Shown one piece after another: positions 38,801 through 52,700 of a DNA stretch of 64,000 nt. The stretch comes from Calliopsis andreniformis. Its lineage: Eukaryota; Arthropoda; Insecta; Hymenoptera; Andrenidae. The translations under genes were made by a program, and so were the position numbers. Position 1 is the stretch's first letter; each line of letters begins with the position of its first letter. The stretch lies in contig NW_027480449.1 in assembly GCF_051401765.1 (NCBI RefSeq), positions 2,728,001 to 2,792,000 of the forward strand, given 5' to 3'. The notes below the pieces were generated by a model, which was given only the letters and a program-made list of their open reading frames with translations, did no database searches and had not been told where the DNA came from.

Positions 38801-41800
38801 TGAGGATTGAAGAATGAGGATTGAGGATTGAGGATTGAGGATTGAGGATTGAGTATTGAGGATTGAAGATTGAGGATTGAGGATTGAGGATTGAGGATTG
38901 AGGATTGAGGGTTGAAGATTGAGGATTGGGTACTGAGTATTGAGGGCTGAGTGATGAGAATTGATGTTTGTGGATATAGATTTGAAGATTGCAGGTTGAG
39001 TATTGAGTATTGAATCCTGTGAAGTGAGGATATTCTATTGAGGATTGAGGATTGACAACTGATAGTTGAGGACTGTGGGCTGAAGATTGAGGATTCAGGA
39101 TTGAGGATTCAGGATTGAGGTTTGTGAAATGAGGATTGAGGATTGAGGATTGGCGATTGAGGATTGCGGATTGAGGGTTGAAGATTGAGGATTGGGTACT
39201 GAGGATTGAGCATTGAGGTTTGAGGGTTGAGTACTGAAGGTTGAGGATCGAGGATTGAGGGTTGTGGATTGAGGACGAGGACTGAGGGTTGAGTATTGAT
39301 GGTTGAGGTCTCAGGATTGAGGATTGATGATTGAGAATTGAGGATTGAGGATTGCGGATTGAAGATTGAGGATTGGGTGTTGAGGATTGAATAATGAGGA
39401 TTGAGGATTGAGGATTGAGGATTGAGGGTTGAAGATTGAGTATTGAGGATTGAAGGTTGAGGATTGAGGATTGAGGATTGAGGGTTGAGGATTGAGGATT
39501 GAAGATTGAGGTTTGGGTATTGCGGATTGAACATTGAGGATTGAGGATTGAGGATTGAGGATTGAGGATTGAGGATTGAGAACTGAAGATTGAATATTGA
39601 TGATTGAAGATTGAGGATTCAGGATTGAGGGTTGTGGATTGAGGACGAGGGCTGAGGGTTGAGTATTGATGTTTGACGTCAGAGGGCTGAGAATTGAGGA
39701 TTGAGAATTGAGGACTGAGGATTGAGGATTGAAGATTTAGGATTGGGTATTGAGGATTGGAGAATGAGGATTGAGGACTGAGGATTGGGGATTGAGGATT
39801 GAAGATTGAGTATTGAGGATTGAAGATTGAGGATTGATTGTTGACTCTTGAAGATTGAGGATTTGGGACTGAGGATTGAGGGTTGAGTGATGAGAATTGA
39901 TGTTTGTGGATAGAGATCTGAAGATTGCAGATTGAGTATTGAGTATTGAAAACTGTGAATTGGGGATATTCTATTGAGGATTGAGGACTGACAACTGATT
40001 GTAGAGGCCTGAGAGCTGAAGATTGAGGATTCAGGATCGAGGATTCCGGATTGAGGTTTGAGGACTGAGGATTGAGGATTGAGGATTGAGGATTGAGGAT
40101 TGAGGATTGAGGATTGAAGATTGAGGATTGGTTATTGACGATTGAAGAATGAAGATTGAGGATTGAGGATTGGGTATTGAGGATTGGAGATTGAGTATTG
40201 CGGATTGAAGATTGACGGTTGAGTATAGGGGATTGTGGATTGAGGATTGAGGATTGAGGATTGAGGATTGAAGACTGAGTATTGAGGATTGAAGATTGAG
40301 TATTGAGGATAGAAGATTAAGATTGAGGATTGAGGATTGAGGATTGAGGGTTGAGGATTGAAGATTGATGATTAGGGACTGAGTATTGAGGGTTGAGTGA
40401 TGAGAATTGATGTTTGTGGATAGAGATCTGAAGATTGCAGATTGAGTATTGAGTATTGAAAGCTGTGAATTGAGGATATTCTATTCAGGATTGAGGATTG
40501 ACAACTGATTGTTGAGGACTCAGGGCTGAAGGTTGAGGATTCAGGATTGAGGATTCAGGATTGAGGATTCAGGATTGAGGTTTGAGGTCTGAGGATTGAG
40601 GATTGAGGATTGAGGATTGAGGATTGAAGACTGAGGATTGGGTATTGAGGATTGAACATTGAGGACGAGGTCTGAGGTTTGAGTATTTATGTTTGAAGTC
40701 TGAGGATTGAAGATTGAGGATTAAGGATTGAGGATTGGGGATTGAGGATATAGGATTGGAGATTGAATATTGATGATTGAAGTTTGAGGATCGAGGATTG
40801 AGGGATGTGGATTGAGGACGAGGATTGAGGGTTGAGTATTGATGTTTGATGTCTGAGGATTGAGGATTGAGGATGGAGAATTGAGGATTAAGGATTGAGG
40901 ATTGAAGATTGAAGATTGCGTATTGGGGACTGAAGAATGAGTATTGAGAATTGAGGATTGAGGATTGAAGATTGAGGATTCGGTATTGAGGGTCGAAGAA
41001 TGAGGATTGAGGTGTGAGGACTGAGGATTGAGGATTGCAGTTTGAGTATGGATGATTGAAGATTGAGGATTGAGGATTGAGGATTGAGGATTGAGGATTG
41101 AGGATTGAGGATTGAGGATTGAATATTGAGTATTGAGGATTGAAGATTGAGGATTGAGGATTGAGGATTGAGGATTGAGGATTGAAGATTGAGGATTCGG
41201 GATTGAGGATTGAAGATTGAGGATTGAGCATTGAGGATTGAGAATTGAGGATTGAGGATTGAAGATTGAGTATTGAGGATTGATGATTGAGGATTGAGCA
41301 TTGAGGAATGAGGAATGAGGATGAGGGCTGAGGGTTGAGGATTGAGGTTTGAGAGCTGAGGACTGAGGATTGAGGATTGAGAATTGGGGATTGAGGATTC
41401 AGGATTATAGATTGAGGTTTGGGTATTGAGGATTGAAGAGTGAGGATTGAGGATTGAAGATTGAAGACTGAGTATTGAGGATTGAAGATTGAGGATTGAG
41501 GATTGAGGATTCAGGATTGAGGATTGAGGATGAGGGCTGTGGGTTGAGGATTGAGGATTGAGAATTGAGGATTGAGTATTGAAGATTGAGGATTGAGGAT
41601 TGAGGATTGAAGACTGAGTATTGAGGATTGAAGATTGAGGTTTGAGGATTGAGGATTGAGGATTGACGATGAGGGCTGAGGGTTGAGGATTGAGGATTGA
41701 GGATTGAGGATTGAAGATCCAGTATTGAGGATTGAGGATTGAGGATTGAGGATTGAGTATTGAAGATTGTGGACTGATGATTGACGATTGAGGACAGAGG

Positions 41801-43478
41801 ATTGAGGATTGATTATTGAGCTTTGGGGATTGAAGATTGTGGACTGGGGATAGAGGATTGAATATTGAGGATTAAGGATAGAGTATTGGGGATTGAGGAT
41901 CTAGGATAGGAGATTGATTATTGAGGATTGAAGATTGAGGATTGATGATTGAGGATTGAGAATTGGGAATTGAGGATGAGGACTGAGGGTTGAGGATTGA
42001 GGTTTGAGGAATGAGGATTGAGGATTGAGGATTGAGGATTGAGGATTGAGGATTGAGGATTGAGTATTGAAGATTGAGGATTGATGCCTGAGGATTGAGA
42101 ATTGAGGTATGAGGATTGAAGATTGAGTATTGAGGATTGAAGATTGAGGATTGAGGATTGAGGACTGAAGATTGAGGACTGAGTGTTGAGTTTTGAGTGA
42201 TGCGAATTGATGTTTGTAGACTGAGATTTGAAGATTGAAGATTGGGGATTGAGTACTGAAAACTGTGAATTGAGGATATTCTAATGAGGACTGAGGATTG
42301 ACAATTGATTGTTGTGTTCTGAGGGCTGAAGATTGACGATTCAGGATTGAGGATTCGGGATTGAGGTTTGAGGACGAGGACTGACGGTTGACGATTCAGG
42401 TTTGGGGATTGAGGATTGAGAACTGATGACTGAGGATTTAGGATTCAGGATTGAGCATTGAGGATTGAATATTGTGGACTGGGGATTGAGGATTGAAGAT
42501 TGAGGATTAAGGATTGAGGATTGGGGATTGAGGATTGAAGATTGAGGGTTGGGTATTGAGGATTGAAGAATGAGGATTGAGGATTGAGGATTGAGGGTTG
42601 AGGATTGAAGATTGAGTATTGAGGATTGAAGACTGACGATTGAGAAATGAGGATTGATGTTTGAGGGTTGTGTATTGAATATTGAGCATTGAAGATTGAG
42701 GATTGAGGATTGAGGATTGAGCATTGAAGATTGAGTATTGATGATTGAAGATTGAGGATTGAGGATTGAGGGTTGAGGATGGAGGATTGAGGATTGAGAA
42801 TTGAGTATTGAAGATTGAGTATTCATGACTGAGTATTGAGGATTGAGGATTGAGGGTTAAGGATTGAGGATCGAAGATTGAGTATTGAGTCTTGAAGATT
42901 GAGGTTTGAGGATTGAGGAATGAGGATGGAGGATGAGGGCTGAGGGTTGAGGATTGAGGGTTAAGGATTGAGGATCGAAGATTGAGTATTGAGTCTTGAA
43001 GATTGAGGTTTGAGGATTGAGGAATGAGGATGGAGGATGAGGGCTGAGGGTTGAGGATTGAGGTTTAAGTATTGAATACTGAGAATTCAGGATATTCTAT
43101 TGAGTATTGAGAATTGAGGACTGATGGCTGAGTATTGAGGATTGAGGATTGAGGATTGAGGATTGAGTATTGAAGATTGGGGATTGATGATTGAGGATTG
43201 AGGATTGAGGATTGGGGATTGAGGATTGTGTGTTGAAGATTGAGGATTGATGATTGAGGATTGAAGATCGAGGATCGAATATTTAGTATTGAGGATTGAA
43301 GATTGATGATTGAGGATTGAGGATTGAAGATTGAAGACTGAGTATTGAGGATTGAAGATTGAGGATTGAGGATTGAGGATTCAGGATTGAGGATTGAGGA
43401 TGAGGGCTGTGGGTTGAGGATTGAGGATTGAGAATTGAGGATTGAGTATTGAGGATTGAGGATTGAGGATTGAGGATT
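35851..43478 (+). repeat. HOR family 2, tandem copy a (period 7,629)
   Basis: The sequence recurs at offset 7,629 from 43,479 onward; tie points are box B at 36,529 and 44,158, and box A near 37,290/44,919, 37,618/45,247, 39,013/46,642, 39,949/47,578 and 40,459/48,088. All box B copies near 36.5, 44.2 and 50.4 kb share a private CCATTAGAATTC where other boxes have CCATGAGAATTC. This copy alone retains the full 41,810-42,496 stretch with box A at 42,259. Confidence 0.88.
42857..43064 (+). repeat. Private 104-base tandem duplication
   Basis: The run starting TTAAGGATTGAGGATCG at 42,857 is repeated exactly next to itself at 42,961. The period of 104 equals fifteen units minus one base, and each copy contains one 6-base GGATGA unit. 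The counterparts at 35,046 and 56,001 are single, so this duplication happened in copy a only. Confidence 0.88.
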
Positions 43479-46400
43479 GAAGGTTGAGTATTGAGGATTG
43501 AAGATTGAGGACTGAGGACTGAAGAATGAGGATTGAGGATTGAGGATTGAGGATTGAGGATTGAGGGTTGAAGATTGAGTATTGAGGATTGAAGGTTGAG
43601 GATTGAGGATTGAGGATTGAGGGTTGAGGACTGAGGATTGAAGATTGAGGTTTGGGTATAGGGGATTGAACATTGAGGATTGAGGATTGAGGATTGAGGA
43701 TTGAGGATTGAGAACAGAAGATTGAATATTGATGATTGAAGATTGAGGATTGAGGATTGACAGTTGTGGACTGAGGACGAGGACTGAGGGTTCAGCATTG
43801 CTCTTTGAGGTCTGTGGATTGAGGATTGAGGATTGAGGATTGAGGATTGAGGATTGAGGATTGAGGATTGAAGATTGAGGATTGGGTATTGAGGATTGAG
43901 AATTGAGGATGAGGGCTGAGAGTTGAGGATTGAGGTTTGAGGAATGAGGATTGAGGGTTGAGGATTGAAGATTGAGGGTTGATGATTGAGGATTGAGGAT
44001 TGAGTATTGAAGATTGAGTATTGATGACTGAGGATTGAGGGTTGAGGATTGAGGATGGAGGATTGAAGAGAGAGGACTGAGTATTGAGGATTGAGTGTTG
44101 AGAATTGATGTTTGAGGATTGAGACTTGATTATTGAATTTTGTGGATTGCGTATTGAACCATTAGAATTCAGGATATTCTATTGAGTATTGAGAATTGAG
44201 GATTGATGGTTGAGTGTTGAGGATTGACGGTTGAGGGTTGTGTGTTGAATATTGAGGATTGAGGATTGAGGATTGAGAATTGAGGATTGAAGATTGAGGA
44301 TTGGGGATTGAGGCTTGACGATTGAGGATTGAGTATTGAGGACTGAGAATTGAGGATTGAGGATTGAATAATGAGGATTGAGGATTGAGGATTGAGGATT
44401 GAAGGTTGAAGATTGAGTATTGAGGATTGAAGGTTGAGGATTGAGGATTGAGGATTGAGGGTTGAGGATTGAGGATTGAAGATTGAGGTTTGGGTATTGC
44501 GGAATGAACATTGAGGATTGAGGATTGAGGATTGAGGATTGAGGATTGAGAACTGAAGATTGAATATTGATGATTGAAGATTGAGGATTGAGTATTGAGG
44601 GTTGTGGATTGAGGACGAGGGCTGAGGGTTGAGTATTGATGTTTGACGTCAGAGGGCTGAGAATTGAGGATTGAGAATTGAGGACTGAGGATTGAGGATT
44701 GAAGATTTAGGATTGGGTATTGAGGATTGGAGAATGAGGATTGAGGACTGAGGATTGGGGATTGAGGATTGAAGATTGAGTATTGAGGATTGAAGATTGA
44801 GGATTGATTGTTGACTCTTGAAGATTGAGGATTTGGGACTGAGGATTGAGGGTTGAGTGATGAGAATTGATGTTTGTGGATAGAGATCTGAAGATTGCAG
44901 ATTGAGTATTGAGTATTGAAAGCTGTGAATTGAGGATATTCTATTCAGGATTGAGGATTGACAACTGATTGTTGAGGACTCAGGGCTGAAGGTTGAGGAT
45001 TCAGGATTGAGGATTCAGGATTGAGGATTCAGGATTGAGGTTTGAGGTCTGAGGATTGAGGATTGAGGATTGAGGATTGAGGATTGAAGACTGAGGATTG
45101 AGGATTGAGTATTGAGTTTTGAGGATTGAAGATTGAGGATTGAGGATTGAGGATTGAAGATTGAGGACTGGGTGTTGATGGTTGAGTGATGAGAATTGAT
45201 GTTTGTGGATTGAGATTTGAAGATTGATGAATGGGGTTCAGTATTGAAAACTGTGAATTGAGGATATTCTATTGAGGATTGAGGATTGACAATTGATCTT
45301 TGAGGACTGAGGGCTGAAGATTGAGGATTCAGGATTGAGGATTCGGAATTGAGGTTTGAGGACTGAGGATTGAGGGTTGAGGATTGAGGATTGAGGATTG
45401 AAGATTGTGTATTGAGTATTGGAGATTGAGGGTTGAGGATTGAGGATTGAGGATTGTGGACTGAAGGTTGAGGATTGGGGATTGAGGATTGACGATTGAG
45501 GATTGAGTATTGAGGATTGAGAATTGAGGATTTATTATTGAAGGTTGAGTATTGAGGGTTGAAGATTGAGGATTGAGGATTGAGGATAGAGGTTTGAGGA
45601 TGAGGGCTGAGGTTGAGGATTGAGGTTTGAGGACTGAGGACTGAGGATTGAGTATTGAGAATTGAGGATTGAGGATTGAGGATTGAAGATCGAGGATTGG
45701 GTATTGAGGATTGAAGAATGAGGATTGAGGATTGAGGATTGAGGATTGAGGATTGAAGATTGAGGATTGAAGATTGAGGATTGAGTATTGAATATTGAGT
45801 ATTGAGGATTGAAGGTTGAGGATTGTGGATTGAGGGTTGACGATTGAGGACGAGGACTGACGGTTGAGGATTGAGGTTTGAGGATTGAGGATTGAGGATT
45901 GAAGATTGAGTATTGAGTATTGAAGATTGGGGGTTGAGGATTGAGGATCGAGGATTGTGGACTGAAGATTGAGGATTGTGTATTGAGGATTGAAGAATGA
46001 GGATTGAGGATTGAGGATTGAGGATTGAGGATTGAAGACTGAGTATTGAGGATTGTAGATTGAGGATTGAGGACTGAGGATTGAGGATTGAGGATTGAGG
46101 ATTGAGGATTGAGGATTGAAGATTGAGTATTGAGTATTGAAGGTTGAGGGTTGAGGATTGAGGATTGAGGATTGTGGTCTGAAGATTGAGGATTGGGGAT
46201 TGAGGATTGACGATTGAGGATTGAGTATTGAGGATTGAGAGTTGAGGATTGATTATTGAAGGTTGAGTATTGAGGATTGAAGATTGAGGATTGAGGATTG
46301 AGGATTGAGGATTGAGGATGAGGGCTGAGCATTGAGGATTGAGGTTTGAGGACTGAGGTCTGGGGTTGAGGACTGAGAATTGAGGATTGAGGATTGAGGA

Positions 46401-49400
46401 TTGAGGACTGAAGATTGAGGATTGGGTATTGAGGATTGAAGAATGAGGATTGAGGATTGAGGATTGAGGATTGAGGATTGAGTATTGAGGATTGAAGATT
46501 GAGGATTGAGGATTGAGGATTGAGGATTGAGGATTGAGGGTTGAAGATTGAGGATTGGGTACTGAGTATTGAGGGCTGAGTGATGAGAATTGATGTTTGT
46601 GGATATAGATTTGAAGATTGCAGGTTGAGTATTGAGTATTGAATCCTGTGAAGTGAGGATATTCTATTGAGGATTGAGGATTGACAACTGATAGTTGAGG
46701 ACTGTGGGCTGAAGATTGAGGATTCAGGATTGAGGATTCAGGATTGAGGTTTGTGGAATGAGGATTGAGGATTGAGGATTGGCGATTGAGGATTGCGGAT
46801 TGAGGGTTGAAGATTGAGGATTGGGTACTGAGGATTGAGCATTGAGGTTTGAGGGTTGAGTACTGAAGGTTGAGGATCGAGGATTGAGGGTTGTGGATTG
46901 AGGACGAGGACTGAGGGTTGAGTATTGATGGTTGAGGTCTCAGGATTGAGGATTGATGATTGAGAATTGAGGATTGAGGATTGCGGATTGAAGATTGAGG
47001 ATTGGGTGTTGAGGATTGAATAATGAGGATTGAGGATTGAGGATTGAGGATTGAGGGTTGAAGATTGAGTATTGAGGATTGAAGGTTGAGGATTGAGGAT
47101 TGAGGATTGAGGGTTGAGGATTGAGGATTGAAGATTGAGGTTTGGGTATTGCGGATTGAACATTGAGGATTGAGGATTGAGGATTGAGGATTGAGGATTG
47201 AGGATTGAGAACTGAAGATTGAATATTGATGATTGAAGATTGAGGATTCAGGATTGAGGGTTGTGGATTGAGGACGAGGGCTGAGGGTTGAGTATTGATG
47301 TTTGACGTCAGGGGGCTGAGAATTGAGGATTGAGAATTGAGGACTGAGGATTGAGGATTGAAGATTTAGGATTGGGTATTGAGGATTGGAGAATGAGGAT
47401 TGAGGACTGAGGATTGGGGATTGAGGATTGAAGATTGAGTATTGAGGATTGAAGATTGAGGATTGATTGTTGACTCTTGAAGATTGAGGATTTGGGACTG
47501 AGGATTGAGGGTTGAGTGATGAGAATTGATGTTTGTGGATAGAGATCTGAAGATTGCAGATTGAGTATTGAGTATTGAAAACTGTGAATTGGGGATATTC
47601 TATTGAGGATTGAGGACTGACAACTGATTGTAGAGGCCTGAGAGCTGAAGATTGAGGATTCAGGATCGAGGATTCCGGATTGAGGTTTGAGGACTGAGGA
47701 TTGAGGATTGAGGATTGAGGATTGAGGATTGAGGATTGAGGATTGAAGATTGAGGATTGGTTATTGACGATTGAAGAATGAAGATTGAGGATTGAGGATT
47801 GGGTATTGAGGATTGGAGATTGAGTATTGCGGATTGAAGATTGACGGTTGAGTATAGGGGATTGTGGATTGAGGATTGAGGATTGAGGATTGAGGATTGA
47901 AGACTGAGTATTGAGGATTGAAGATTGAGTATTGAGGATAGAAGATTAAGATTGAGGATTGAGGATTGAGGATTGAGGGTTGAGGATTGAAGATTGATGA
48001 TTAGGGACTGAGTATTGAGGGTTGAGTGATGAGAATTGATGTTTGTGGATAGAGATCTGAAGATTGCAGATTGAGTATTGAGTATTGAAAGCTGTGAATT
48101 GAGGATATTCTATTCAGGATTGAGGATTGACAACTGATTGTTGAGGACTCAGGGCTGAAGGTTGAGGATTCAGGATTGAGGATTCAGGATTGAGGATTCA
48201 GGATTGAGGTTTGAGGTCTGAGGATTGAGGATTGAGGATTGAGGATTGAGGATTGAAGACTGAGGATTGGGTATTGAGGATTGAACATTGAGGACGAGGT
48301 CTGAGGTTTGAGTATTTATGTTTGAAGTCTGAGGATTGAAGATTGAGGATTAAGGATTGAGGATTGGGGATTGAGGATCTAGGATTGGAGATTGAATATT
48401 GATGATTGAAGTTTGAGGATCGAGGATTGAGGGATGTGGATTGAGGACGAGGATTGAGGGTTGAGTATTGATGTTTGATGTCTGAGGATTGAGGATTGAG
48501 GATGGAGAATTGAGGATTAAGGATTGAGGATTGAAGATTGAAGATTGCGTATTGGGGACTGAAGAATGAGTATTGAGAATTGAGGATTGAGGATTGAAGA
48601 TTGAGGATTCGGTATTGAGGGTCGAAGAATGAGGATTGAGGTGTGAGGACTGAGGATTGAGGATTGCAGTTTGAGTATGGATGATTGAAGATTGAGGATT
48701 GAGGATTGAGGATTGAGGATTGAGGATTGAGAATTGAGGATTGAATATTGAGTATTGAGGATTGAAGATTGAGGATTGAGGATTGAGGATTGAGGATTGA
48801 GGATTGAAGATTGAGGATTCGGGATTCAGGATTGAAGATTGAGGATTGAGCATTGAGGATTGAGAATTGAGGATTGAGGATTGAAGATTGAGTATTGAGG
48901 ATTGAAGATTGAGGATTGAGCATTGAGGAATGAGGAATGAGGATGAGGGCTGAGGGTTGAGGATTGAGGTTTGAGAGCTGAGGACTGAGGATTGAGGATT
49001 GAGAATTGGGGATTGAGGATTCAGGATTATAGATTGAGGATTGGGTATTGAGGATTGAAGAGTGAGGATTGAGGATTGAAGATTGAAGACTGAGTATTGA
49101 GGATTGAAGATTGAGGATTGAGGATTGAGGATTCAGGATTGAGGATTGAGGATGAGGGCTGTGGGTTGAGGATTGAGGATTGAGAATTGAGGATTGAGTA
49201 TTGAGGATTGAGGATTGAGGATTGAGGATTGAAGACTGAGTATTGAGGATTGAAGATTGAGGTTTGAGGATTGAGGATTGAGGATTGACGATGAGGGCTG
49301 AGGGTTGAGGATTGAGGATTGAGGATTGAGGATTGAGGATTGAAGATCCAGTATTGAGGATTGAGGATTGAGGATTGAGGATTGAGTATTGAAGATTGTG

Positions 49401-49785
49401 GACTGATGATTGACGATTGAGGACAGAGGATTGAGGATTGAAGATTGAGGATTAAGGATTGAGGATTGGGGATTGAGGATTGAAGATTGAGGGTTGGGTA
49501 TTGAGGATTGAAGAATGAGGATTGAGGATTGAGGATTGAGGGTTGAGGATTGAAGATTGAGTATTGAGGATTGAAGACTGACGATTGAGAATTGAGGACT
49601 GATGTTTGAGGTTTGTGTATTGAATATTGAGGATTGAAGATTGAGGATTGAGGATTGAGGATTGAGCATTGAAGATTGAGTATTGATGATTGAAGATTGA
49701 GGATTGAGGTTTGAGGGTTGAGGATGGAGGATTGAGGATTGAGAATTGAGTATTGAAGATTGAGTATTCATGACTGAGTATTGTG
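43479..49785 (+). repeat. HOR family 2, tandem copy b (with a 684-base deletion)
   Basis: At 43,479 the sequence jumps from the 35,563 type to the 35,850 type, marking the joint. The copy follows copy a to 49,438, then skips from the 41,810 type to the 42,496 type: 684 bases are lost, including one box A. A loss of 684 equals 98 units minus two, and the lost stretch in copy a holds two 6-base units. Boxes lie at 44,158 (B) and near 44,919, 45,247, 46,642, 47,578 and 48,088 (A). Confidence 0.88.
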
Positions 49786-52700
49786 GATTGAGGATTGAAG
49801 GTTGAGGATTGAGGATTGAGGATTGAGGGTTGAGGACTGAGGATTGAAGATTGAGGTTTGGGTATAGGGGATTGAACATTGAGGATTGAGGATTGAGGAT
49901 TGAGGATTGAGGATTGAGAACAGAAGATTGAATATTGATGATTGAAGATTGAGGATTGAGGATTGACAGTTGTGGACTGAGGACGAGGACTGAGGGTTCA
50001 GCATTGCTCTTTGAGGTCTGTGGATTGAGGATTGAGGATTGAGGATTGAGGATTGAGGATTGAGGATTGAGGATTGAAGATTGAGGATTGGGTATTGAGG
50101 ATTGAGAATTGAGGATGAGGGCTGAGAGTTGAGGATTGAGGTTTGAGGAATGAGGATTGAGGGTTGAGGATTGAAGATTGAGGGTTGATGATTGAGGATT
50201 GAGGATTGAGTATTGAAGATTGAGTATTGATGACTGAGGATTGAGGGTTGAGGATTGAGGATGGAGGATTGAAGAGAGAGGACTGAGTATTGAGGATTGA
50301 GTGTTGAGAATTGATGTTTGAGGATTGAGACTTGATTATTGAATTTTGTGGATTGCGTATTGAACCATTAGAATTCAGGATATTCTATTGAGTATTGAGA
50401 ATTGAGGATTGATGGTTGAGTGTTGAGGATTGACGGTTGAGGGTTGTGTGTTGAATATTGAGGATTGAGGATTGAGGATTGAGAATTGAGGATTGAAGAT
50501 TGAGGATTGGGGATTGAGGCTTGACGATTGAGGATTGAGTATTGAGGACTGAGAATTGAGGATTGAGGATTGAATAATGAGGATTGAGGATTGAGGATTG
50601 AGGATTGAAGGTTGAAGATTGAGTATTGAGGATTGAAGGTTGAGGATTGAGGATTGAGGATTGAGGGTTGAGGATTGAGGATTGAAGATTGAGGTTTGGG
50701 TATTGCGGAATGAACATTGAGGATTGAGGATTGAGGATTGAGGATTGAGGATTGAGAACTGAAGATTGAATATTGATGATTGAAGATTGAGGATTGAGGA
50801 TTGAGGGTTGTGGATTGAGGACGAGGGCTGAGGGTTGAGTATTGATGTTTGACGTCAGAGGGCTGAGAATTGAGGATTGAGAATTGAGGACTGAGGATTG
50901 AGGATTGAAGATTTAGGATTGGGTATTGAGGATTGGAGAATGAGGATTGAGGACTGAGGATTGGGGATTGAGGATTGAAGATTGAGTATTGAGGATTGAA
51001 GATTGAGGATTGATTGTTGACTCTTGAAGATTGAGGATTTGGGACTGAGGATTGAGGGTTGAGTGATGAGAATTGATGTTTGTGGATAGAGATCTGAAGA
51101 TTGCAGATTGAGTATTGAGTATTGAAAGCTGTGAATTGAGGATATTCTATTCAGGATTGAGGATTGACAACTGATTGTTGAGGACTCAGGGCTGAAGGTT
51201 GAGGATTCAGGATTGAGGATTCAGGATTGAGGATTCAGGATTGAGGTTTGAGGTCTGAGGATTGAGGATTGAGGATTGAGGATTGAGGATTGAAGACTGA
51301 GGATTGAGGATTGAGTATTGAGTTTTGAGGATTGAAGATTGAGGATTGAGGATTGAGGATTGAAGATTGAGGACTGGGTGTTGATGGTTGAGTGATGAGA
51401 ATTGATGTTTGTGGATTGAGATTTGAAGATTGATGAATGGGGTTCAGTATTGAAAACTGTGAATTGAGGATATTCTATTGAGGATTGAGGATTGACAATT
51501 GATCTTTGAGGACTGAGGGCTGAAGATTGAGGATTCAGGATTGAGGATTCGGAATTGAGGTTTGAGGACTGAGGATTGAGGGTTGAGGATTGAGGATTGA
51601 GGATTGAAGATTGTGTATTGAGTATTGGAGATTGAGGGTTGAGGATTGAGGATTGAGGATTGTGGACTGAAGATTGAGGATTGGGGATTGAGGATTGACG
51701 ATTGAGGATTGAGTATTGAGGATTGAGAATTGAGGATTTATTATTGAAGGTTGAGTATTGAGGGTTGAAGATTGAGGATTGAGGATTGAGGATAGAGGTT
51801 TGAGGATGAGGGCTGAGGTTGAGGATTGAGGTTTGAGGACTGAGGACTGAGGATTGAGGATTGAGAATTGAGGATTGAGGATTGAGGATTGAAGATCGAG
51901 GATTGGGTATTGAGGATTGAAGAATGAGGATTGAGGATTGAGGATTGAGGATTGAGGATTGAAGATTGAGGATTGAAGATTGAGGATTGAGTATTGAATA
52001 TTGAGTATTGAGGATTGAAGGTTGAGGATTGTGGATTGAGGGTTGACGATTGAGGACGAGGACTGACGGTTGAGGATTGAGGTTTGAGGATTGAGGATTG
52101 AGGATTGAAGATTGAGTATTGAGTATTGAAGATTGGGGGTTGAGGATTGAGGATCGAGGATTGTGGACTGAAGATTGAGGATTGTGTATTGAGGATTGAA
52201 GAATGAGGATTGAGGATTGAGGATTGAGGATTGAGGATTGAAGACTGAGTATTGAGGATTGTAGATTGAGGATTGAGGACTGAGGATTGAGGATTGAGGA
52301 TTGAGGATTGAGGATTGAGGATTGAAGATTGAGTATTGAGTATTGAAGATTGAGGGTTGAGGATTGAGGATTGAGGATTGTGGACTGAAGATTGAGGATT
52401 GGGGATTGAGGATTGACGATTGAGGATTGAGTATTGAGGATTGAGAGTTGAGGATTGATTATTGAAGGTTGAGTATTGAGGATTGAAGATTGAGGATTGA
52501 GGATTGAGGATTGAGGATTGAGGATGAGGGCTGAGCATTGAGGATTGAGGTTTGAGGACTGAGGTCTGGGGTTGAGGACTGAGAATTGAGGATTGAGGAT
52601 TGAGGATTGAGGACTGAAGATTGAGGATTGGGTATTGAGGATTGAAGAATGAGGATTGAGGATTGAGGATTGAGGATTGAGGATTGAGTATTGAGGATTG

